A DNA stretch of 64,000 bases, from assembly GCA_963724065.1 (NCBI GenBank), contig CAVRTB010000004.1, positions 62,001 through 126,000 on the forward strand, given 5' to 3'. The position numbers and the translations under genes were made by a program. A model generated the notes under the pieces. That model did no database searches. It had not been told where the DNA came from and was given only the letters and a program-made list of their open reading frames with translations. This DNA comes from DASRIA01 sp963724065. GTDB lineage: Bacteria; Actinomycetota; Thermoleophilia; Solirubrobacterales; JBBDJG01. Each line of letters begins with the position of its first letter. Position 1 is the stretch's first letter. Shown here one piece after another: positions 1 to 8,299 of the stretch.

Positions 1-407
1 CCCCCGACGAGCAGCGCGCGCTGATCCCGCGGAGGTTCGGTGAAGCCGATCCCGAGCGGACCGACAACCCACATCTCCTCGCCGGGGGCGGCGCCGGCGA
101 GGCGCTCGGTCCCCGGGCCGATCGCCTCCAGCAGGAACGCGAGCCGGCGGCCGCGCACACGGCAGACCGAGAAAGCGCGTCCCAGATGTGGACGCCCGCA
201 CGCATCGCCCCAGCGCGCGGCGGTTGACAACATGTAGAACTGGCCGGGCAGCGGCGCCGGGCCGGCGTCGTCCTCCAGGGTGACCATCGAGTATGGGCCG
301 ATGCGCTCGTTCGCCGTCACGCGACAGGCCCGCCGCCCGAACGGCGCGAGCACGCGCGGGCCCTGCTCGGGCGCGGCGAGACCCGGCTCGACCTCCGTCG
401 CGCTCAC
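1..407 (-). CDS. pyrK: Dihydroorotate dehydrogenase electron-transfer subunit (PyrK family), truncated by the window edge
   Basis: The first 135 codons are present and the gene runs off the left edge. The translated start has the ferredoxin-reductase-like FAD-binding fold: GQFYML, then RAFSVCRV (the RxFS flavin-binding motif) and VGPLGIGF. In PyrK this domain passes electrons from NAD to the PyrD dihydroorotate dehydrogenase, and a C-terminal iron-sulfur part would lie outside the window. The GTG start at 407 overlaps the carB stop as GTGA, so it is translationally coupled and is the last visible gene of the pyrimidine operon. PyrK rather than another reductase is inferred from this position. 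A pyrD gene would be expected next. Confidence 0.85.
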   Translation of the reverse strand, partial: MSATEVEPGLAAPEQGPRVLAPFGRRACRVTANERIGPYSMVTLEDDAGPAPLPGQFYMLSTAARWGDACGRPHLGRAFSVCRVRGRRLAFLLEAIGPGTERLAGAAPGEEMWVVGPLGIGFTEPPRDQRALLVG

Positions 408-3400
408 GCGGCGCCGGACTCGACAGGGGGGGCGTCGCCGAGCGCTTCCGCCCCGGACATGCCGTGCAGCTCCTGGAGCGAGCGGACCGCCGGCCCGCCG
501 GCCTGCGTGGCGCCGATCGCGCGGGCGGCCGCTGAGGCGCCTGTCATCGTCGTGATACACGGGATGCCGCGCTCGATCGCTGCGCGGCGGATCTCCCAGC
601 CGTCGGTGCGCGCCCCACGACCGGCGGGCGTGTTGATCACGAGGTCGATCTCGCCTTCGCGGATGCAATCGGCCACGTGCGGCGAGCCCTCGCCGATCTT
701 GTTCAGCTGCTCCACCGGTATCCCCATCGCGCGGATCGCGGCGGCCGTCCCGGCGGTCGCGAGCACGCGGAAGCCGAGATCGTGCATGCGCGACGCGAGC
801 TGGGTGGCGCCGGACTTGTCCGTGTCGCAGACCGATATGCACACGCTCCCCTTCGAGGGCAGCCCGACCCCGGCGGCCTCCTGCGCCTTGCCGAAGGCCG
901 TGGGGAAGTCCTCGGCGATGCCCATCACCTCTCCGGTCGACTTCATCTCCGGCCCGAGCAGTGCGTCGCTTCCCGCCAGTCGCTTGAAGGGGAGCACCGC
1001 CTCCTTGACGCTCACGTGGGTGCCGCGGCGGTCCTGGGGCAGGTCCTGCGACGCGAGCGTCTCGCCGAGTATCAGCCGGCACGCGACCTTCGCGATCGGG
1101 ACGCCGATCGCCTTGGATACGAACGGCACGGTGCGCGAGGCCCGGGGGTTCGCCTCGATCACGTACAACCGGTCGTTGTCGACGAGCCCGAACTGCACGT
1201 TCATCAGGCCCACCACGCCGAGCCCCCGCGCGATCCTGCGCGTCTGGCTGCGCACCTCCTCGAGCATCTCCTCGCCGAGGCTCAGCGGCGGCAGCACGCA
1301 GGCTGAGTCGCCCGAGTGCACGCCGGCCTCCTCGACGTGCTGCATGACCCCGGCCACGTAGACGTCCTTTCCGTCCGCGAGCGCGTCGACGTCGAGCTCG
1401 ATCGCGTTCTCCAGGAAGCGGTCGAGCAGCAGCGGGTACATGCGCGCCGCGACCGCGCCCTCGAGGCGCTCGAGGTAGCTCTCGAGGTCCTCGATGCAGT
1501 AGCAAAGCTCCATCGCGCGGCCCCCGAGCACGTACGAGGGCCGCACCAGCAGGGGGAAGCCGATGTCCCGCGCGACCGTGAGCGCCTCCTCGGGGCCGTG
1601 GGCGACGCCGTAGGGGGGCGCCTGGAGCCCGAGGTCGTCGAGCAGGCCGCCGAAGCGCCCCCTGTCCTCAGCGAGGTCGATCGCCTCAACAGGGGTCCCG
1701 AGCAAAGGCACCCCGGCCTCCTGGAGGCCGGCCGCGATCCGCAGCGGGGTCTGACCCCCGAATTGCACGATCACGCCCTCGGGCTGCTCCACCTCGACGA
1801 TCTCGAGCACGTCCTCGACCGTCAGCGGCTCGAAGTAGAGGCGGGTCGAGGTGTCGTAGTCGGTCGAGACCGTCTCCGGGTTGCAGTTGACCATCACGGC
1901 GTCGCGGCCGGTCTCGCGCACGGTCATCGCCGCGTGCACGCAGCAATAGTCGAACTCGATCCCCTGGCCGATGCGGTTCGGGCCGGACCCGAGGATCACG
2001 ACGCTCGACCCGGTGCCGCGCCGCAACTCGGCGTCGCGGGCCTCGCCGCCCTCGAAGGCGCGCTCGTAAGCGGAATAGAAGTACGGCGTCTCGGCCTCGA
2101 ACTCGGCTGCGCAGGTGTCGACGGACTTGAACGAGGGACGCAGCCCTGCCGCGACCCGCTCGTCGCGGCTGACGCCGGCCTGCTCGTCGGAGAAGCCGAG
2201 GTCCTTCTTGCGCGCGAGTGAATCGGGGCCGGTGTCGCTCTCGGCCGCGACCAGCTCGGCGAACTGGTCGAGGAACCAGGGATGGATCGCCGTGCGGCGG
2301 TGCAGCTCCTGCGTGGAGTGGCCGCGCCGCAGCGCCTCCCACAGCAGCTCGTAGCGATCGTGCGAGGGGACCGCGAGACGCGCGAGCAACTCGTCGTCGT
2401 CCGCGGGCGCCCGCACGTTGGAGTCGAGCTCGCGCGAGCGCAGGGCCTTCATGAATGCCTGCTTGAACGTGCGCCCGATCGCCATCACCTCCCCCACGCT
2501 CTTCATCTGGGTCGTGAGCTCCGCCTCCACGAGGGGAAACTTCTCGAACGCGAAGCGCGGGATCTTCACGACCGCGTAGTCGATCGTCGGCTCGAAGGAG
2601 GCCGGCGTGCGGCGCGTGATGTCGTTCGGGATCTCCTCGAGCGCGTATCCGACCGCGAGCCGCGCCGCGATCTTCGCGATCGGGAACCCGGTCGCCTTCG
2701 ACGCGAGCGCAGAGGAGCGCGACACGCGCGGGTTCATCTCGATCACGACCACCTCCCCGCCCACCGGGTCGACGGCGAACTGCACGTTGGACCCCCCGGT
2801 CTCGACGCCGACGGCGCGGATCACGGCAAGCGCCTGATCGCGCAGGACCTGGTACTGCGCGTCCGTGAGCGTCTGCTGCGGCGCGACCGTCACGCTGTCG
2901 CCGGTGTGCACCCCCATCGCGTCGATGTTCTCGATCGAGCACACGACGAGCGCGTTGTCGTTGGCGTCCCTCATCACCTCGAGCTCGAACTCGCCCCAGC
3001 CGATCAGGGACTCCTCCAGAAGGACCTGGTTGATCGGGCTCGCGTTGAGCCCCTCGGAGACGCGCTCACTGAACTCGGCCGGCGTGCGCGCGATGCCGCC
3101 GCCGTGCCCACCGAGCGTGAACGCCGGCCGCACGATCAGCGGGAGCCCGATCTCCTCGATCACGCGCCCGGCCTCGCCGATCGACGTGACGATCGCCGAC
3201 TTCGGCACGCGCAAGCCGGCGGCGATCATCGTCTCGCGAAACAGCTCCCGGTCCTCCGCGCGCTGGATCGCGTCATAGTCGACCCCGATCAGCTCGACCT
3301 CGAAGCGGTCGAGCGTCCCGTCCTCCTTGAGCGCCTTTGCGAGGTTCAGGGCGGTCTGGCCGCCGAGCGTCCCGAGTAGCGCGTCCGGGCGCTCGCGCTC

Positions 3401-3634
3401 GATCACGGCGGCGACGGTCGCCGGGGTGAGCGGCTCCACGTAGGTCGCGGTCGCGAACTCGGGGTCGGTCATGATCGTCGCCGGGTTGGAGTTGACGAGG
3501 ATCACCTCGTAGCCCTCCTCCATCAGCACCTTGCACGCCTGCACGCCCGAGTAGTCGAACTCGGCGGCCTGCCCGATCACGATCGGACCGGAGCCGATGA
3601 TCAGGATTCGCTGGATGTCGGTGCGCTTAGGCAT
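404..3634 (-). CDS. carB: Carbamoyl-phosphate synthase large subunit
   Basis: At 1076 aa this is full length for CarB. It has the two-fold repeat of the family: N-half biotin-carboxylase-like fold (IIGSGPIVIGQAAEFDYSG near residue 12; GGHGGG ATP-grasp loop near 175) and a second copy starting near residue 553 with VVILGSGPNRIGQGIEFDYC, then a C-terminal MGS-like allosteric domain (SVCISVCDTDKSGA onward). With CarA it makes carbamoyl phosphate from glutamine ammonia, bicarbonate and two ATP. The ATG at 3634 lies 8 bp inside carA, and the stop overlaps the pyrK GTG. No frameshift or missing motif was seen. The C-terminal domain usually binds UMP or ornithine. Confidence 0.98.
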   Translation of the reverse strand: MPKRTDIQRILIIGSGPIVIGQAAEFDYSGVQACKVLMEEGYEVILVNSNPATIMTDPEFATATYVEPLTPATVAAVIERERPDALLGTLGGQTALNLAKALKEDGTLDRFEVELIGVDYDAIQRAEDRELFRETMIAAGLRVPKSAIVTSIGEAGRVIEEIGLPLIVRPAFTLGGHGGGIARTPAEFSERVSEGLNASPINQVLLEESLIGWGEFELEVMRDANDNALVVCSIENIDAMGVHTGDSVTVAPQQTLTDAQYQVLRDQALAVIRAVGVETGGSNVQFAVDPVGGEVVVIEMNPRVSRSSALASKATGFPIAKIAARLAVGYALEEIPNDITRRTPASFEPTIDYAVVKIPRFAFEKFPLVEAELTTQMKSVGEVMAIGRTFKQAFMKALRSRELDSNVRAPADDDELLARLAVPSHDRYELLWEALRRGHSTQELHRRTAIHPWFLDQFAELVAAESDTGPDSLARKKDLGFSDEQAGVSRDERVAAGLRPSFKSVDTCAAEFEAETPYFYSAYERAFEGGEARDAELRRGTGSSVVILGSGPNRIGQGIEFDYCCVHAAMTVRETGRDAVMVNCNPETVSTDYDTSTRLYFEPLTVEDVLEIVEVEQPEGVIVQFGGQTPLRIAAGLQEAGVPLLGTPVEAIDLAEDRGRFGGLLDDLGLQAPPYGVAHGPEEALTVARDIGFPLLVRPSYVLGGRAMELCYCIEDLESYLERLEGAVAARMYPLLLDRFLENAIELDVDALADGKDVYVAGVMQHVEEAGVHSGDSACVLPPLSLGEEMLEEVRSQTRRIARGLGVVGLMNVQFGLVDNDRLYVIEANPRASRTVPFVSKAIGVPIAKVACRLILGETLASQDLPQDRRGTHVSVKEAVLPFKRLAGSDALLGPEMKSTGEVMGIAEDFPTAFGKAQEAAGVGLPSKGSVCISVCDTDKSGATQLASRMHDLGFRVLATAGTAAAIRAMGIPVEQLNKIGEGSPHVADCIREGEIDLVINTPAGRGARTDGWEIRRAAIERGIPCITTMTGASAAARAIGATQAGGPAVRSLQELHGMSGAEALGDAPPVESGAA

Positions 3635-4739
3635 CGATCAGCTCCAGGAACCGATCGAACAGATAGAGCGAATCGTGCGGGCCGGGCCCCGCTTCCGGGT
3701 GGTACTGCACGCACGCGCCGGGCACGTCCTTCAAGACGAGGCCCTCGACCGTGCGGTCGTAGAGGTTCACGTGCGAGAGCTCTGCCGCACCGAAATCCGT
3801 CTCCCAGCGCAGGGGCTCGTCGGCGGCGACCGTGTGCTCGCCGTCCGGGCCGAGCACCGCGAAGCCATGGTTCTGGGCGGTGATCTCGATCCTGCCTGTC
3901 TCCAGGTCCTTCACCGGGTGGTTCGCTCCGCGATGGCCGAACGGCAGCTTGAAGGTCTCGAGGCCCACGGCGCGGCAGAGCAACTGGTGGCCGAGGCAGA
4001 TGCCGAACACGGGCACCTTGCCCACGAGCTCGCTCACGGTGGCGACCACGTAGTCGAGCGCCGCCGGGTCTCCGGGGCCGTTCGCAAGGAACACGGCGTC
4101 GGGCTCCTGCTCGAGCACCGCGGCGGCGGAGGTCGTGCAGGGCAGCAGCGTGAGGTGCACGTCGCGCTCGCACAGGTTGCGGACGATCGACGACTTGATG
4201 CCCGTGTCGAGCGCGACCACGCGCGCACCGGCGCCGTCGCCGAAGACGAGCGGCTCGGCCGGCGTCACCTCGCGCGCAAGGTCGCGCCCCGTCATCGAGG
4301 GCTCGCCCTCGACCAGCGCGCGGGCCTCGTCGACAGGCATGTCACGCGGGAAGACCCCGCCTCGCATCGCCCCCCTGTCGCGGATGTGCCGCACGAGGCC
4401 GCGCGTGTCGACGCCGCCGATGCCCGCGATCCCGTGCCGCTCGAGCCAGTCGAGCCAGCCTCCCTGCGAGCCCGCCGGGGCGGCATTCACCGGCTCTCGC
4501 ATGATCACGGCCCGCGCGTGCGGTCGATCCGACTCGCTCGCCTGCGGCCAGACGCCGTAGTTGCCGATCAGCGGATAGGTGAAGGTGATCACCTGGCCGG
4601 CGTAGGAGGGATCGGTGACCGCCTCCTGGTACCCGGTCATCGCCGTGTTGAAGACCACCTCGCCGAGCGCGGGGCCGGCTGCTCCGACCGCGTCGCCGTC
4701 GAGGCGGGTCCCGTCCTCGAGGAGCACGTACGCGCTCAT
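3627..4739 (-). CDS. carA: Carbamoyl-phosphate synthase small (glutaminase) subunit
   Basis: 370 aa from the ATG at 4739. The open frame extends further upstream but that part is the shadow of the preceding gene, and this ATG overlaps that gene's stop as ATGA. The N-terminal CarA domain begins YVLLEDGTRLDGD and contains FNTAMTGYQEAVTDPSYAGQ. The C-terminal class-I glutamine amidotransferase has the nucleophile Cys in FGICLGHQLL and the His/Glu pair in VQYHPEAGPGPHDS. It releases ammonia from glutamine for CarB. It shares the operon with all other pyr genes here. Confidence 0.98.
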   Translation of the reverse strand: MSAYVLLEDGTRLDGDAVGAAGPALGEVVFNTAMTGYQEAVTDPSYAGQVITFTYPLIGNYGVWPQASESDRPHARAVIMREPVNAAPAGSQGGWLDWLERHGIAGIGGVDTRGLVRHIRDRGAMRGGVFPRDMPVDEARALVEGEPSMTGRDLAREVTPAEPLVFGDGAGARVVALDTGIKSSIVRNLCERDVHLTLLPCTTSAAAVLEQEPDAVFLANGPGDPAALDYVVATVSELVGKVPVFGICLGHQLLCRAVGLETFKLPFGHRGANHPVKDLETGRIEITAQNHGFAVLGPDGEHTVAADEPLRWETDFGAAELSHVNLYDRTVEGLVLKDVPGACVQYHPEAGPGPHDSLYLFDRFLELIDA

Positions 4740-5269
4740 CTCACCAACGCCTGCACTTCCTTGAACTCCGGCGTGCCGGCTCGTCCGAGCAGCTCGAACA
4801 GCGCGGTCTCGACGCTCGTCACGACCGCCCCGGAGCGCTCCATCTTGTGCAGCCCGAGTGCACGGTTGTCCGCCGTGCGCGAGCTCACCGCATCCTGCGC
4901 GACGTGCACCTCGCGGCCGGCCGCGAGCAGGTCCTCGGCGGTCTGGTTGACGCACACGTGCGTCTCGATGCCGCAGAGGATCACCTGATCGCTGCTCAGC
5001 GCCTGCGCGAAGCCGTCCGCCTGCACGGCGCTGAAGCACACCTTCTCGATCGGCTCGACGCCCTCGAGGTGCTCGGCGACCTCAGGCACCGTGTGCCCGA
5101 GTCCCTTCGGATATTGCTCGGTGACGAGCACGGGCAACCCGAGCACGCGCGCGCCCCGGACCAGCACGGCGACGTTGGCGGCCACCTGCTCGAAGTCGAG
5201 CACCGCGGGGCGGAAGGCCTCCTGGACGTCGACCACGACCAGCGCCGCACGCGCGCGATCGAGCTTCAC
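4736..5269 (-). CDS. Isochorismatase-like cysteine hydrolase embedded in the pyr operon
   Basis: 177 aa from a GTG start at 5269 that overlaps the pyrC stop (GTGA). Its own stop overlaps the carA ATG. The fold signature is clear: Asp14 in VVVDVQEAF, a likely catalytic Lys76 in EKVCFSA, and Cys106 in CGIETHVC. The intact Asp-Lys-Cys triad argues for an active amidase-type hydrolase. The VTEQYPKGLG motif places it with the ISOC1/YcaC-like branch rather than true isochorismatases. Relatives hydrolyse nicotinamide, ureidoacrylate or N-carbamoyl compounds. The location between dihydroorotase and CarA suggests housekeeping of a carbamoyl intermediate, but the substrate is unknown. Confidence 0.85.
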   Translation of the reverse strand: MKLDRARAALVVVDVQEAFRPAVLDFEQVAANVAVLVRGARVLGLPVLVTEQYPKGLGHTVPEVAEHLEGVEPIEKVCFSAVQADGFAQALSSDQVILCGIETHVCVNQTAEDLLAAGREVHVAQDAVSSRTADNRALGLHKMERSGAVVTSVETALFELLGRAGTPEFKEVQALVR

Positions 5270-6646
5270 GTAGCGGACACCGGGTCGTCCGCGAGGTGGA
5301 TCGCGAAGCCGCGCTCGCGGTAGGCGACCGACCCGGCCGCGATCGTCATCAGAACCCGGCTCTGAAGCTCGCGCCCGCCGAAGCAGCAGTTGCCCGACCG
5401 CGACTCGTAGCCGGCCTCGCCAACCGTCCAACGGGCGTCGAGGTCGACGAGGCACAGGTCGGCGGGCGCGTCCTTCCTGAGCGTGGGCGCTTGCAGGCCG
5501 TAGGGTCCACCACCGGCGGTCATCCGCTCGACGAGCAGGTCGAGGGGCAGCACGCCGGGCAGCACCAGCTCCGTGTACAGGACGGAGAAGGCGGTCTCGA
5601 GCCCCGTGACGCCCATCGGCGCCTCCTCGAACGGCGCCTCCTTCTCCTCCCTCGAGTGCGGCGCGTGATCGGTCGCGACACAGTCGATCGCTCCGGAGCG
5701 CAGGCCCGCGATCAGCGCCTCGCGGTCGGCCGCCGAGCGCAACGGCGGATTCATCTTGAAGCGCGAGTCGAGCGACGTGACGGCCTCGTCGGTCAGCACG
5801 AGGTGGTGGGGCGTGACCTCGGCCGTGATGCGCACGCCCGTGGCGCGCGCCCGCTCCACGGCGTCCACGGACTCGGCCGCGGACACGTGCAGGATGTGGA
5901 TCGCGCCGCCCTCGAACCGCGCGATCGCGGCATCGCGCTCGATCATCGTGCTCTCGGAGATCGAAGGGATGCCGGCGAGGCCGAGCATCGTCGAGACCGC
6001 TCCCTCGTGCATCGCGCCGTCGCCCGAGAGCGACGGGTCCTCCTCGTGCAGCGCGAGCACCCCGCCCGCGAGCCGCTGGTACTGGAGCGCCTGCCGCATC
6101 CGGCGCGCGTCCGCGACCGGGAGGCCGTCGTCGCTGAACCCGGCGGCGCCCTCACGCACCAGCTCCACCATCTCGGTCAGCTCGGATCCGTGCAGGCCCC
6201 TCGTGATCGCGGCGAGAAAGCCCACCGGGACGACCGCCTCGAGGGCCGCGCGCTCCTGGAGCGCTCGCAATACCGGCGCCGCGTCCACGACCGGATCGGT
6301 GTTGGGCATTGCGAGGATCCGGCAGAAGCCCTCCTGCCGCCGCCGCGCGCGATCCGGACCTTAGGTCCTCCTCGTCCTCACGGCCGGGTGTGCGCAGATG
6401 GACGTGCGGGTCGACGAACCCGGGCAGCACGGTCTGACCCTCGCCCTCGAACACCTCACAACCCTCGGGCGCCTCGAGCGACCCCGGAGCGCCGATCCCG
6501 GCCACCGCGCCCTCCCGCACCAGCAGGTCGTGGTGGCCGTCGATGTCGGCACGCGGATCGAGCACGCGTGCTCCGCGGATCAGCAGCGTGGCGGGGTCGG
6601 CTCGCCGCGAGGTGAGCCGCACCCGCGGGAAGCGCGCGCCGCTCAC
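5266..6646 (-). CDS. pyrC: Dihydroorotase, interrupted by an apparent one-base frameshift
   Basis: The GTG start at 6646 overlaps the pyrB stop. The first frame encodes the N-terminus, including the metal-binding HVHLR motif (GFVDPHVHLRTPGRE), and reads out of frame near 6330. The second frame resumes with MPNTDPVVDAAP at 6309 and carries the rest: the metal-ligand segments TPHHLVLTDE and CVATDHAPHS, and the C-terminal LCLVDLDARW region. The two parts differ by exactly one surplus base. Removing one G from the GGG near 6329-6331 joins them as AGGFCRILAMPNTDP, giving about 459 aa. The product cyclises carbamoyl aspartate to dihydroorotate. Because both halves are well conserved, a sequencing or assembly error is likelier than a real pseudogene. 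Confidence 0.85.
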
Positions 6647-7593
6647 GCCGGCTGCTCCACCGTGGACGTGGGCGTGCCGGCGGAAGCGCCCTCGTAGCCG
6701 CCGCCCGACAGCAGCTCGTAGAGGATCGCCATCCGCACGACCAGACCGGCGGCGACCTGGTCGACGATCAGCGCCTGCGGCGACTCGATCACCTCGGCGG
6801 AGAGCTCCACACCGCGGTTCACGGGCCCCGGGTGCATCAAGAGCTGGCGCGGGTGAAGCCGGCGGCTGTCGATCTGATAGCAGGAGATGTACTCCCGCAG
6901 CGAGGGTACGAACGCCTCCCCCATGCGCTCGTTCTGCATCCGCAGCGCGTACACGACGTCGGCGGCGGCGACGTCGTCGAGGTCGTATCGCACCTCGCAA
7001 CCGAGGCTCTCGACCTCGCGGGGGATCAGCGTGGGCGGCCCGCAGACCGTCACCTGCGCTCCCATCCGCGTGAACGCGTGGATGTTGGAGCGGGCGACGC
7101 GGCTGTGCAGGACGTCACCGACGATCCAGATCACGGCGCCGTCGAGCGAGCCCAGCCGGCGGCGCAGCGTGTACACGTCGAGCAGCGCCTGGCTCGGGTG
7201 CTCGTGCTTGCCGTCGCCCGCGTTAACCACGGACGCCGAGGTCTGGCGCGCGACGAGGTCGGCCGCGCCCGCCCACGGAGCCCGTATGACGATCGCCGCG
7301 GGGTCGTAGGCGTTGAGGGTCGCGATCGTGTCGCGCAGCGACTCGCCCTTGTCGACGCTCGAGCCGGTGGACCTGATGCTCACCACGTCCGCGGAAAGGC
7401 GCTTGGCCGCGAGCTCGAAGGAGGAGCTGGTGCGGGTGCTCGCCTCGTAGAAGAGGTTGACGACGGTCCGGCCCCGCAGGGTGGGCACCTTCTTGATGTC
7501 GCGCTCCAGCACCTCGGCGAAGCTCTCCGCCACGGTGATGACGCGCTCGATGTCCGAGCGCGACAGATCGGCGATCGAAAGCAGGTGCTTCAT
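6643..7593 (-). CDS. pyrB: Aspartate carbamoyltransferase catalytic subunit
   Basis: 316 aa, normal for the catalytic chain. The carbamoyl-phosphate-binding STRTS motif (EASTRTSSSFELAAKRL) sits near residue 53, and HPGPVNRGVEL lies near the C-terminus. HPSQALLD in the middle is the other family signature. It condenses carbamoyl phosphate with aspartate. There is no PyrI regulatory gene, as usual in Actinomycetota. The ATG at 7593 overlaps the pyrR stop (ATGA) and the stop overlaps the pyrC GTG. Confidence 0.98.
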   Translation of the reverse strand: MKHLLSIADLSRSDIERVITVAESFAEVLERDIKKVPTLRGRTVVNLFYEASTRTSSSFELAAKRLSADVVSIRSTGSSVDKGESLRDTIATLNAYDPAAIVIRAPWAGAADLVARQTSASVVNAGDGKHEHPSQALLDVYTLRRRLGSLDGAVIWIVGDVLHSRVARSNIHAFTRMGAQVTVCGPPTLIPREVESLGCEVRYDLDDVAAADVVYALRMQNERMGEAFVPSLREYISCYQIDSRRLHPRQLLMHPGPVNRGVELSAEVIESPQALIVDQVAAGLVVRMAILYELLSGGGYEGASAGTPTSTVEQPA

Positions 7594-8201
7594 TCGGCCT
7601 CCGTAGGTAGATGGGCGGGACCCTCTGCAAACCCGGGCGCCGGCTTGCCGGCGACCGGCCTGTTCCCTGCGATCTCCACCTCGTCGACTCCGTCGCTCTC
7701 CTCGAGGCGGACGTTCACGCGCTGGTCGCGCGACGTCGGCAGGTTCTTGCCGACGTAGTCGGGGCGGATCGGCAACTCGCGGTGGCCCCGGTCGACGAGC
7801 ACGGCGAGCCGCACGCGGTCGGGCCGGCCGTAGTCGAACAGCGAGTCGATCGCCGCCCTCACGGTGCGCCCCGTGTAGAGGACGTCGTCGACGAGCACGA
7901 CCGTGGTGCCCTCGAGCGGGAAGTCCATGCGCGAGGAGTGCACGACGGGCGCGTCGCTGATCGGCCGCGAGCCGACGTCGTCGCGGTAGAAGGTGATGTC
8001 GACCTCGCCGAGCGGGACCGGGGCGCCGGAGAGCTCCTCGATCAGGGCGCGCAGGCGGTGAGCCATGAATGCGCCCCTGGTGTGGATGCCGACGAGTGCC
8101 AAGCGGCCACCATCGGCGTTGCCCTCCACGATCTCGTGGGCGATGCGTACGAGCGCTCTGCGAAGGTCGTCCCTGTCCAGGACGATGCCCGTGTTCGTCA
8201 A
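7590..8201 (-). CDS. pyrR: Bifunctional pyr operon RNA-binding regulator / uracil phosphoribosyltransferase
   Basis: 203 aa. The PRPP-binding motif VVLVDDVLYTGRT is intact, with LALVGIHTRGAFMA near the start and the PyrR-specific VGKNLPTSRDQRVNVRL near residue 165. A proline-rich tail of about 25 residues extends beyond the usual end. PyrR binds UMP and then its mRNA hairpin. The start is TTG at 8201, with GGAAGG 7 nt upstream as ribosome-binding site. That site is part of a PyrR recognition hairpin, so translation of the first gene of the operon should be self-repressed. It heads at least seven coupled genes. Confidence 0.96.
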   Translation of the reverse strand: MTNTGIVLDRDDLRRALVRIAHEIVEGNADGGRLALVGIHTRGAFMAHRLRALIEELSGAPVPLGEVDITFYRDDVGSRPISDAPVVHSSRMDFPLEGTTVVLVDDVLYTGRTVRAAIDSLFDYGRPDRVRLAVLVDRGHRELPIRPDYVGKNLPTSRDQRVNVRLEESDGVDEVEIAGNRPVAGKPAPGFAEGPAHLPTEAE

Positions 8202-8207
8202 GCGTGA

Positions 8208-8241
8208 TCCTTCCTGGCCTCTCCGGACCGGGTTAAAGGAA
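8208..8241 (-). promoter_or_regulatory. PyrR-binding RNA hairpin overlapping the pyrR ribosome-binding site
   Basis: In the minus-strand leader the sequence GGTCCGGAGAGGCC (8216-8229) matches the known PyrR loop consensus ARUCCNGNGAGGYU, with G-C replacing the A-U closing pair. It is flanked by a lower stem TCCTT/AAGGA (8236-8240 with 8208-8212) and an upstream-strand bulge TAA, as in known PyrR sites. The downstream stem strand is the Shine-Dalgarno GGAAGG itself. No terminator or antiterminator follows, so control should be at translation, as reported for mycobacterial pyrR. A possible -10 box TACACT lies at 8253-8258, but no convincing -35 box is visible. Confidence 0.85.
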
Positions 8242-8299
8242 CCGACGGGGCGAGTGTACCAACGGCCTGCGACGAAGCCGAGCGCGTTTCAGATACCGA

